The position numbers were made by a program, and so were the translations under genes. The notes beneath the pieces were generated by a model that had not been told where the DNA came from, did not search any database, and worked only from the letters and a program-made list of their open reading frames with translations. DNA of 18,179 bases from Pseudomonadota bacterium (GTDB lineage Bacteria; Pseudomonadota; Gammaproteobacteria; Burkholderiales; Thiobacillaceae). The stretch's first letter is position 1. Every line of letters starts with the position of its first letter. The stretch lies in NCBI GenBank assembly GCA_021780975.1, contig JAJXXS010000007.1, forward strand, positions 1 through 18,179, in the 5' to 3' direction. This document shows positions 6,575-13,220 of this stretch, piece after piece.

Positions 6575-7939
6575 GTGCGCGACACGGATTTTGCCGATGA
6601 GCTTCTCGACTCACTGGATGAGCATGTCGCCGTACTCAACGCGCAGGGCGAAATCGTCGCCGTCAACGAAGCGTGGAAGCGCTTCGCCCAGGAGAATGGT
6701 GGCGCCGCCAAGGCCTCGGCACCAGGCACCAACTATCTCGAAGTCTGCCGGAGGGCGGACGGAGGGGAGGGCGAGGACGCCGCGGAAATGCTCCACGGCT
6801 TGCGCAGCCTGCTGAGCGGCGAGCGGCGCGTCTTCGCGCTCGAATATCCCTGCCATTCCACTTCCGAGCAGCGCTGGTTCGTCGCCCGCGCAACACGCTT
6901 CTCCTACCAGGGTCAGATCTATGTCGCCGTCATGCACGAGGACATTACGCGGCGCAGACTGGCCGACGATATGCTGCGCGAGACTGAGGCGACCCTGCGG
7001 CAGATCCTGGAAGCGATACCGGTGGGGCTGTGGACGCTGAACCGGGAAGGCGAGATCGTCCACGCCAATCCGGCGGGGGTGAGAATCTGGGGCGGCATCC
7101 GCTACGTCGGCCCGGAGCATTTTGGCGACTACAAAGGCTGGTGGCTGCATAGCGGGCTCCCCATCGCCGCCGGAGAGTGGCCGGCGGCGCGCGCCATCCA
7201 GAACGGCGAGACCTCGCTCGACGATGAAATCCGCATCGAGTGCTTCGACGGCAGCAGCAAGGTCATCCTGCATTCCGCGATACCCCTGCGCGACGCTGCG
7301 GGGGGCATCAAGGGTGCCATCGTCCTCAACCAGGACATCACAGCGCGCAAACAGACGGAGGATCAGTTGCGCGAGGCCAATGCTGCCATCGAGGTGGTGA
7401 ATGCGGAACTGCAGCAGGCGTTGGCGCGCGAGCAGCGCATGGCACGCACAGACGAACTCACCGGGGTGAGCAACCGCCGCCACTTCTTCGAGCTCGGCAA
7501 GCAGTTGTTCGCAATCGCACAACGGTACCAGACGCCGCTTGCCGTTTTCATGTTCGACATCGACCATTTCAAACGCATCAACGACATGTTCGGCCATCAG
7601 ATCGGCGACGCCATACTGCGGCGCGTGGCCGAGGTCTCCCTTGAGCAGACGCGCGGCGCCGATGTGCTGGCGCGTTACGGCGGGGAGGAGTTCATCGTGA
7701 CGCTGCCCAATACCACCGCGCGCGAGGCGCTCGCCGCCGTCGAGAACATCCGCCAAAAAATCGCTGGATGGGACGAGGTCTTCGGTGGCAGGACGGTGAA
7801 GGTGACGATCAGCGCCGGTGTCGCGGAGATCGCCCCGCCGGACGACTCCCTGGAGCGGCTTATCCAGCGGGCCGACCATGCTCTGTACGCAGCGAAGCGC
7901 GCGGGCCGCAACTGCAGCCGCCTGTGGGCGCCCGTCTGA
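6575..7939 (+). CDS. Diguanylate cyclase with two PAS domains (PAS-PAS-GGDEF)
   Basis: 454 residues from GTG 6575, chosen because GGAGG lies eight bases upstream; an in-frame TTG at 6542 has no such site. It has no transmembrane segment and is probably cytoplasmic. Residues about 6-126 form a first PAS domain ending in H-E-D-I-T. Residues 137-258 form a second PAS domain ending in N-Q-D-I-T-A-R-K. A coiled-coil linker at 258-290 leads to the GGDEF domain (290-450). That domain has D-E-L-T-G-V-x-N-R-R, F-D-I-D-H-F-K and the active-site G-G-E-E-F (369-373). An inhibitory I-site R-G-A-D (360-363) sits exactly five residues before it. It should make c-di-GMP from GTP and be product-inhibited. The PAS ligand or signal is not visible. 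Confidence 0.93.
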   Translation: MRDTDFADELLDSLDEHVAVLNAQGEIVAVNEAWKRFAQENGGAAKASAPGTNYLEVCRRADGGEGEDAAEMLHGLRSLLSGERRVFALEYPCHSTSEQRWFVARATRFSYQGQIYVAVMHEDITRRRLADDMLRETEATLRQILEAIPVGLWTLNREGEIVHANPAGVRIWGGIRYVGPEHFGDYKGWWLHSGLPIAAGEWPAARAIQNGETSLDDEIRIECFDGSSKVILHSAIPLRDAAGGIKGAIVLNQDITARKQTEDQLREANAAIEVVNAELQQALAREQRMARTDELTGVSNRRHFFELGKQLFAIAQRYQTPLAVFMFDIDHFKRINDMFGHQIGDAILRRVAEVSLEQTRGADVLARYGGEEFIVTLPNTTAREALAAVENIRQKIAGWDEVFGGRTVKVTISAGVAEIAPPDDSLERLIQRADHALYAAKRAGRNCSRLWAPV

Positions 7940-7956
7940 CGGCTGGGATCGCCGTC
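7938..7956. terminator. Possible hairpin between convergent genes
   Basis: Perfect 6-bp arms GACGGC (7938-7943) and GCCGTC (7951-7956) with a 7-base loop overlap the diguanylate cyclase stop and fill the 34-base gap to the convergent FmdE-like gene. There is no T tract on either side, so this is weak as an intrinsic terminator. Confidence 0.3.
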
Positions 7957-7973
7957 TGCAAATGGGGCCTGTG

Positions 7974-8894
7974 CTATTGCGGGCCTTCGACGGGCCTGCC
8001 GCGATAGGGGTAGTTCTTGAGCCGCGTATCGGAACGCTCGTGCGGCTTCGCCATGGTCTTGTCAGAATCGATCCAGTCCGCCCACTTGAAATCCCTGATG
8101 ACCTTGGCCTGATAGCTGTCCTCCAGCGGGTGCCCGAGGATGTCGTTGACGTGCACCCATTGCTGATAGCGCATCAGATCGACCTGATAGGGCGTTGGAT
8201 TGCCGCCAGCCTTCTTCACCACGGCCTTGAGCGCCTCGACATCCTTCATGGTGATTTTGGGCAGCCAGGTGACTTTTTCCGGAAGCATCACAGGTTCGCC
8301 CGGGATGTTGTTGATGCCTTGTCTCCAGGTCGCCAGCACGGCCACCTTGGTGTCGTCGCGATACAGGATAATGGCGTGGCTGTAGCGCTTGTCCTTGAAG
8401 AAACCCAGGTTGCCGTATTGCACCCGCGCGCCGGTGAGGTAGGCCACCGCGTCAGACCAGCAGGGCGACTCTCCGCTGATGCCCCATAACACGCTGCGGT
8501 CGATGATGCCGTCGGGAAACAAGATCTTGAACGCCACCCAGGCGGCATTCGCCGCGTGCGTCGTACCCTCGCAGTCGTGCCCATGGAAGCGCGCCAGATC
8601 CTTGAGCGTGACCGGATAGGTGTAAGGGTAGTAGCGCCCCTGCGTCCCCTGCGTCGCCAGCATTTCGAACACCGGGGCATAGGGCCTGGCGACCATGGCG
8701 GCATACCAGGTCGGGCTGCGATCGGGCGCCTCCACCCCGGTCTCGATGAATATCGTTTCCCCCACCCGGTAGGTGGGTTGCGCGGCCTGGCATGCGCCGG
8801 CGAGGGACCACATGGCGCAGGCCATGCAGGCAAAAGCCCTGAAGCCCTTCCAAGCTGCCAGCACCTGCGCTGACGCGACGCAGTCCCCTGTCAT
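7974..8894 (-). CDS. Exported FmdE-domain protein (formylmethanofuran dehydrogenase subunit E family)
   Basis: 306 residues from ATG 8894, which overlaps the stop of the upstream cytochrome gene (ATGA), so the two are translationally coupled. Residues about 15-38 form a signal peptide (basic A-W-K-G-F-R, hydrophobic core, A-C-Q-A then A-Q-P). The FmdE core is at about 100-190: F-H-G-H-D-C (H104, H106, C108), a second Cys in E-S-P-C-W-S-D-A-V (C145, D148), then T-G-A-R and G-N-L-G-F. These residues match the FmdE pattern of metal ligands and the Cys-x-x-D-A segment. The C-terminal 110 residues are unrecognised and carry no zinc ribbon. FmdE-like proteins also occur in non-methanogens with unknown roles. 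Here the likely role is a periplasmic metal or redox protein working with the cytochrome; methanofuran chemistry is not implied. Confidence 0.8.
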   Translation of the reverse strand: MTGDCVASAQVLAAWKGFRAFACMACAMWSLAGACQAAQPTYRVGETIFIETGVEAPDRSPTWYAAMVARPYAPVFEMLATQGTQGRYYPYTYPVTLKDLARFHGHDCEGTTHAANAAWVAFKILFPDGIIDRSVLWGISGESPCWSDAVAYLTGARVQYGNLGFFKDKRYSHAIILYRDDTKVAVLATWRQGINNIPGEPVMLPEKVTWLPKITMKDVEALKAVVKKAGGNPTPYQVDLMRYQQWVHVNDILGHPLEDSYQAKVIRDFKWADWIDSDKTMAKPHERSDTRLKNYPYRGRPVEGPQ

Positions 8895-9469
8895 GTCCTT
8901 TTTCGCCCGGTAACCATTGCGCGCGCGAGATTTTCCTTGTGCGAGAAGCTGGCCAGCAGCACCCCGGCGATATGGAGAATGACGAGTCCGAGCGTCAGGT
9001 TGGCGAAGAACTCATGCAGTTCTTCCGCCCACTCGGCCTCGCCGTTGCCGGCAAGGCTGCCCATCATGCCGGCCAGCGGCCCGGCAGATTGTTCCGCCCC
9101 GTAGACCATGAGGCCCGTGATGGTGGTGGCGAGCAGGCTGAGGAGGAGCAGCAACACCATCGCGCCGCCGGCTGGACTGTGGCCCAGGTAGCGCCGCGCG
9201 CGCAAGCGGAGCAGTTCGAGGAGGTAGGACAGGACGAGTGCCGGAGAATAGAGAAAGTTCGAGAAGCGCGCATATTTCGGCCCGACGAAGCCCCAGACGG
9301 TGCGGAAGACGACGAGCCCGAGGACGATGTAACCGGCCCAGATGTGCACCTGCAGGTAGTCTTCCTCGGTCACGAAATAGGCGATGAAGAAGGCGATCAC
9401 CAGCAACCAGTGGAAGACCCTCACCAGAGGATCCCATACTGTCACATCCTGCGAGTTCGGCAGTTCCAT
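8891..9469 (-). CDS. Cytochrome b561-type di-heme membrane protein
   Basis: 192 residues starting at ATG 9469, with GAGGTG five bases upstream; the open frame goes further, but only the part from M-E-L-P-N-S is conserved-looking. The N-terminus has V-W-D-P-L-V-R-V-F-H-W, typical of the cytochrome b561 / Ni-Fe hydrogenase b-type subunit family. Four hydrophobic helices lie at about 16-34, 42-62, 103-123 and 156-175. Candidate heme ligands are His20, His42, His152 and His166. The loop R-Y-L-G-H-S-P-A-G-G-A is also typical. Such proteins pass electrons between quinones and periplasmic partners. The only partner gene visible is the coupled FmdE-like gene. A possible -10 (TATAGT, 9540-9545, minus strand) lies upstream without a good -35. 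Confidence 0.9.
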   Translation of the reverse strand: MELPNSQDVTVWDPLVRVFHWLLVIAFFIAYFVTEEDYLQVHIWAGYIVLGLVVFRTVWGFVGPKYARFSNFLYSPALVLSYLLELLRLRARRYLGHSPAGGAMVLLLLLSLLATTITGLMVYGAEQSAGPLAGMMGSLAGNGEAEWAEELHEFFANLTLGLVILHIAGVLLASFSHKENLARAMVTGRKRT

Positions 9470-9645
9470 GATGCACCTCGATTCGCGCATTGAGGGCGTG
9501 TTCCCAGAGGCGGGCGGCAACCAATCCCGCTCCTGTTCCACTATAGCCAATGGATGGCGGACGCTTGGCGCGCTTGCCGGCGATGCCGGTTTGGCGCATG
9601 GAGATCGGTCCATCCGGCGGGCCAAATGCAGGGCAGGTCGCTGTT

Positions 9646-9654
9646 TGGTATGAT
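9646..9654 (+). promoter_or_regulatory. Extended -10 promoter element of the glycine-zipper-like gene
   Basis: TGG-TATGAT matches the extended -10 consensus TGn-TATAAT. No -35 is visible. Transcription would begin near 9661, about 18 bases before the GAGGAG ribosome site at 9679-9684. The element overlaps the only upstream ATG of the gene (9650). Confidence 0.4.
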
Positions 9655-9979
9655 TCAGGCGTGCATTTCCACGCCTACGAGGAGTAAAGCCATCAAGCGG
9701 ATAAAGATCGAGATACCCCCCGCCTGGCGCGCCTGCGCCTGGGTTTTCGCCCTGGCCGCGATGGCCGCGCAAGGCGCGCGGGCCGATGACAGCCTCACGC
9801 ATGATGCCCGCAGGGCCGGCACCGCCATAGGCTCTGCCGCACACGGCATGGTCGTGGGGGCGAAGAAGGCCGGCATCACCATCGGCCACGACGCGAAAAA
9901 AGCTGGTCTCGCCGTCGGCCATGCAGCCAAGGCGGGTGGCGAGGCGCTCTGGCATGCCGCCAAGGGCGAAAAGCACTGA
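9650..9979 (+). CDS. Small exported Ala/Gly-rich protein with 11-residue repeats (glycine-zipper-like)
   Basis: Given from the only nearby canonical start, ATG 9650 (109 residues), but the true start is probably later. GAGGAG at 9679-9684 is followed after seven bases by ATC at 9692, in frame, and no ATG, GTG or TTG is near it. A start there gives 95 residues beginning I-K-R-I-K-I-E-I-P-P, a good signal peptide with cleavage after A-R-A, before D-D-S. The mature 64 residues consist of degenerate 11-residue units around A-K-K-A-G-x-x-I-G-H, rich in Ala, Gly, Lys and His. These would form an amphipathic helix with a glycine stripe. No enzyme motif is visible. It is divergent from the cytochrome b gene. 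Function unknown; a membrane- or envelope-associated helical protein is the most one can infer. Confidence 0.6.
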   Translation: MIQACISTPTRSKAIKRIKIEIPPAWRACAWVFALAAMAAQGARADDSLTHDARRAGTAIGSAAHGMVVGAKKAGITIGHDAKKAGLAVGHAAKAGGEALWHAAKGEKH

Positions 9980-10128
9980 GACTGCGGTGCGGCTACCGCG
10001 CGTTCCGGATGGCGCGGCGCGTTTCCCGGCACTGGCAGACCTCCATACCAGGGGTCAGTGCGGCGCTGGCAGCACTATGAAAAGCACCTAAAGCCGCTGT
10101 TGGCAGGTTTGAGACTCGCAGATAAGTA

Positions 10129-10157
10129 AAAAAACCGGCGGCAATGCGCCGCCGGTG
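10129..10157 (-). terminator. Rho-independent terminator of the first PEP-CTERM gene
   Basis: On the minus strand, 9-bp perfect arms (10149-10157 and 10135-10143) with a 5-base loop are followed by seven T residues (the A run at 10129-10135). It lies 18 bases after the gene's stop codon. Confidence 0.92.
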
Positions 10158-10175
10158 GAGGAGCTTGATGCAACC

Positions 10176-10748
10176 TTACTTGGCCTTGCGGCGGCTGTAG
10201 CCCATGCCGACCAACCCCAGGCCCAGGAGGGCGAGGGTGGCGGGCTCGGGCACGGTATTGCCGACGGTACCCCTGAGCGGGGTGTTGGCACCTGTCAGGT
10301 CTTCCTCGAGGCTGAAGTAGGTGCTCTGCCCCGCGCCCAGGCCGCCGATGAAATTGGCCGTGCCGGTGCTGTGGGTCGAGTCGATATTCGTGAAGAACGT
10401 CATCGGTCCGCCGTACCCGGTGGTGTCCTTGCTGTTGCCCTGGGCACCGTAGGTGTTGATGCCGTCGCCATCAAACCCGAAAATGTTGGATCCGGCCAAG
10501 GTAAGGCCGTTGATGGTGCTGGCGGAGTTGTTGACGATGCCAACCATAGTATCTTCAATATTATCGTAAGGCCCTGGCCCGGGCTTCGCGAAACTCAGGG
10601 ACAGGTTCGGGTTGATGGTGATGATCACGCCGCAATAAGGGGAGGTGGTATCGGACCCCAGGCTGGGGCAGGGCGTTGGGACGGCGGAGGCGGTACCCGC
10701 TGCGACCGAAGCCACCAGGGCGAGCATCAGCGCGCTGATTTGTTTCAT
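10176..10748 (-). CDS. PEP-CTERM sorting-domain protein
   Basis: 190 residues from ATG 10748, with GGGAG upstream at good spacing. The N-terminus is a Sec signal peptide (M-K-Q-I-S-A-L-M, cleavage after A-S-A). The C-terminus is a complete PEP-CTERM signal: V-P-E-P-A-T-L-A, a Gly/Leu transmembrane stretch, then Y-S-R-R-K-A-K. Such proteins are cut and processed by an exosortase and end in the outer envelope or matrix, usually in organisms that make a dedicated exopolysaccharide. The middle (about 25-160) is Ser/Thr/Asn/Gly-rich with two Cys near the N-terminus and no recognised domain. It stands alone, with its own terminator and a sigma-54-type promoter at 10816-10831. No exosortase is in the window. 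Confidence 0.93.
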   Translation of the reverse strand: MKQISALMLALVASVAAGTASAVPTPCPSLGSDTTSPYCGVIITINPNLSLSFAKPGPGPYDNIEDTMVGIVNNSASTINGLTLAGSNIFGFDGDGINTYGAQGNSKDTTGYGGPMTFFTNIDSTHSTGTANFIGGLGAGQSTYFSLEEDLTGANTPLRGTVGNTVPEPATLALLGLGLVGMGYSRRKAK

Positions 10749-10815
10749 GTTGATCTCCCAGAGAGTTGAATTTTTCAAGGCCCGAAAGCTGCGTCTTAGC
10801 CTCGCATTAAGCATT

Positions 10816-10831
10816 AGCTAGATTCATGCCA
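10816..10831 (-). promoter_or_regulatory. Sigma-54 (RpoN) promoter of the PEP-CTERM gene
   Basis: The minus strand reads TGGCATGAATCTAGCT. Against the consensus TGGCACG-N4-TTGCW it differs at two positions and keeps the invariant GG and GC exactly ten bases apart. The start of transcription would be near 10805, about 55 bases before the ATG. PEP-CTERM genes are known to be controlled by RpoN with the PrsK/PrsR system in floc-forming betaproteobacteria. Confidence 0.7.
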
Positions 10832-10834
10832 TGG

Positions 10835-10851
10835 TAACCAATTGATTGATA
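10835..10851 (-). promoter_or_regulatory. Two overlapping IHF consensus sites
   Basis: On the minus strand AATCAATTGGTTA (10835-10847) and TATCAATCAATTG (10839-10851) each match WATCAANNNNTTR perfectly. They lie just upstream of the sigma-54 -24 element in a strongly AT-rich stretch (10832-10890). This is where IHF would bend DNA to bring an enhancer-bound activator to the polymerase. Confidence 0.5.
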
Positions 10852-11359
10852 AGTAATAATAATAAGCAATAATTAAGTATATGGATTCTTAGCCTGTGTA
10901 AAAATATCCGACATCTGGCTCCTCCTGCAGTTGGACAGGAGTTCGGTTATGCCCTGGCGCGCGGCGTCAGCGCAACGAAAGCCCTTTTTCATAAGGGCGC
11001 AAGACGATGGGGTGTGGCGGAGACGGAAGGGGCGCATGACTGGCCGCGTTGGATTTCTGCGCTTGACAGCTCCAGCCGGCTCGGTCCCGGAAGGGTTTCG
11101 GCTGGCGCATCGGGGATGGAAACCAGCCCCTGGCGGGGCGTGGCCTGCGCTGTCGTGGCGAGTACCGGGTCCGGGCGCTGTCAGGTGCGCGACGCCACGG
11201 TCGTCCATGGCGAGGGCCCCCTGGCTGCGGGCGGGCGGATCTTGCCGGTGGCCGTGGCCCCGCTCCGCCGCGGTGATGCCTTCGCGGTCCTGATCTGGGC
11301 ACGGACCGTGCTTAATCCTGGGTTACGTCAGCGTGGGCATGAGGTCCGAAGGAGAGACT
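10852..11359. other. Gene-free region between the PEP-CTERM gene and the glutaminase gene
   Basis: The first 40 bases are AT-rich and belong to the PEP-CTERM control region. The rest is GC-rich with open frames on both strands, none of which has a ribosome site plus a recognisable product. Visible structures are a 6-bp hairpin at 10922-10941, another at 10981-10998 (GCCCTT/AAGGGC), and a perfect 13-base palindrome GCACGGACCGTGC at 11299-11311. That palindrome lies 48 bases before the glutaminase start and could be an operator. The region could also hold a decayed gene. Confidence 0.5.
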
Positions 11360-13183
11360 GTGCAATCCCCGATCCAGGATTACCTGGCCAGCCTGCATTC
11401 CCGGTTCGCCCAACTGCGCGAGGGCGAGCCGGCGAGCTATATCCCTGAGCTTGCCAAGGCGAACCCAGAGGGGTTCGGCATCTGCCTGGTGACCCTGGAC
11501 GGCGTGGCATACAGCGTGGGCGACGCCGATCAGCCGTTTACCCTGCAATCGATTTCCAAGCCGTTCGTGTATGGAACGGCCCTGGCGGATCGGGGGCTGG
11601 ATTTTGTGGCCGGGAAAGTCGGGGTGGAACCCAGCGGCGATGCGTTCAACTCGATCAGCCTCAATCCCCAAACCGGTGCCCCGCTCAATCCGATGATCAA
11701 TGCTGGTGCGATCGCCACCAGCAGCCTGGTCGCCGGCGCAACGACCGCGGCGCAATGGCAGCGCATCGCCGCGTCGCTGTCCGCCTTCGCCGGACGGCCG
11801 CTCGGCGTTGACGAGGCAGTGTACCGCTCGGAAAGCACGACCGGCTTTCGCAATCGCGCCATCGCCTGGATGCTGAAGAATTTCGCCATCATCGACGGCG
11901 AGCCCATGGCCACGCTGGAGAATTATTTCCGCCAATGTTCCCTGCTGGTCACCTGCCGCGACCTGGCGTACATGGCGGCCACGCTGGCGAACGGCGGCGT
12001 GCATCCCCTGACCGCCGTCCGTGCCTTGCCGGAAGAGCATGTCGAGCGGGTGCTGAGCGTCATGGCCACCTGCGGCATGTACGATTTTGCCGGCAGCTGG
12101 CTCTACGAAGTCGGCATGCCCGCCAAAAGCGGGGTGGGCGGCGGCATCATCGCGGTCCTGCCCGGCCGTTTCGGCATCGGCGTTTTTTCGCCCCGCCTCG
12201 ATAGCAAGGGCAACAGCGTCCGCGGCATCGGGGTCTGCAAGCAGTTTTCCCGGGACTTCGGCTTGCATGTCTTCAACCAGGCCGGCCATCCGGGCGCTGC
12301 ATTGAGCCGGGTTTATACTGCGGCGGATGCTCCTTCGCGTCGACAGCCGGCGGGAGAAATGCGCGACTACCTCAACCGCAATGCGCACCGCATCAAATAC
12401 CTGTGCCTGCACGGCTTCCTGGCCGTGGACGGCGTGGAATACGTCATGCGGCGCATGCAGGAGATGGCCGCGGACAGCCACAGCTACATCCTCGACATGC
12501 ACCAGATGGACGGAATCTCGGAAAGCGCCGCGCGCCTCCTCAACACCGCCCGCCTGGCGCTGATGGAGGAGGGCATCGCCGTGGTCTATTCCCGGCTGCA
12601 GGGACGGCCTGCCCTGGTGAAACCCCTGAGCAAGTCGGTGCGGCAGGACGACCGCGGGTTTCTGGCTTTCGAGGACAACGATCTCGCTGTGGAATGGTGC
12701 GAAAACCGCCTGCTGGGCGACACCCCGTGGCCGCTCGCCGACGCCAAACTGCCGGAAGGCTCCGCCTTGTTCAGCGGGCTCTCCCGGGAGCTCATGCAGC
12801 GCGTCGAGGCAGTGGCCTACCGACAAGTGTTCCCCAAGGGCGAAGCCATCCTGAAGGCGGGGCAGGCTGGGGACGGGCGGGTGTTCTTCATCGAATCCGG
12901 CCAAGTCAGCATCCTGGTGCCGATCGAGGGCGGCATGCATCAGCGTGTCGCCACCCTTGGGCCGGGCATGAACTTCGGCGAGATGGTCCTGCTCGGCCAA
13001 GCCAGCCGCAGCGCCACGGTGCATGCCGACAGCGAAGTCCGCTGCAGTATCCTGGAGGCGCAGGTTTTCGAGCAGCTCACCCACGAGGCGCCGCAAATCA
13101 AGATCGTCCTGCTGGAGAATCTGGCCAAGGACATGGCCGACAAGCTGCGGCGTGCCACGCTATGGATCGCCGCGCTCGCTTGA
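11360..13183 (+). CDS. glsA: Glutaminase fused to STAS and cyclic-nucleotide-binding domains
   Basis: 607 residues from GTG 11360, with AAGGAG six bases upstream; an earlier GTG at 11333 lacks a site. Residues 10-301 are a complete serine-dependent glutaminase (glutamine to glutamate plus ammonia): catalytic Ser64 and Lys67 in S-I-S-K, Asn114, Glu158, Asn165, Tyr189, Tyr241 and Val259. All sit at the expected spacing relative to E. coli YbaS. Residues about 337-425 form a STAS domain (D-M-H-Q-M-D-G-I-S-E-S-A). Residues about 470-590 form a CRP-like domain with an intact phosphate-binding cassette (F-G-E-M-V-L-L-G, then R-S-A-T-V), so cAMP or cGMP binding is possible. Ordinary glutaminases are about 310 residues, so the regulatory half is an addition, though such fusions are known. 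A pyruvyl transferase gene follows 37 bases later. Confidence 0.93.
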   Translation: MQSPIQDYLASLHSRFAQLREGEPASYIPELAKANPEGFGICLVTLDGVAYSVGDADQPFTLQSISKPFVYGTALADRGLDFVAGKVGVEPSGDAFNSISLNPQTGAPLNPMINAGAIATSSLVAGATTAAQWQRIAASLSAFAGRPLGVDEAVYRSESTTGFRNRAIAWMLKNFAIIDGEPMATLENYFRQCSLLVTCRDLAYMAATLANGGVHPLTAVRALPEEHVERVLSVMATCGMYDFAGSWLYEVGMPAKSGVGGGIIAVLPGRFGIGVFSPRLDSKGNSVRGIGVCKQFSRDFGLHVFNQAGHPGAALSRVYTAADAPSRRQPAGEMRDYLNRNAHRIKYLCLHGFLAVDGVEYVMRRMQEMAADSHSYILDMHQMDGISESAARLLNTARLALMEEGIAVVYSRLQGRPALVKPLSKSVRQDDRGFLAFEDNDLAVEWCENRLLGDTPWPLADAKLPEGSALFSGLSRELMQRVEAVAYRQVFPKGEAILKAGQAGDGRVFFIESGQVSILVPIEGGMHQRVATLGPGMNFGEMVLLGQASRSATVHADSEVRCSILEAQVFEQLTHEAPQIKIVLLENLAKDMADKLRRATLWIAALA

Positions 13184-13220
13184 CGCGGCGGGCCGCGCCG
13201 TCCGCCGCTGCGGCGCGTCG

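Noticed and set aside
10931..11293. Plus-strand open frame of 120 codons in the gene-free region
   Set aside because: Arg/Trp/Pro-rich sequence without a ribosome site or known domain; several competing frames of equal quality exist.
11312..13096. Minus-strand open frame of 594 codons opposite the glutaminase fusion
   Set aside because: The plus-strand protein has complete, motif-rich domains; the antisense frame has none and follows from GC-rich codon structure.
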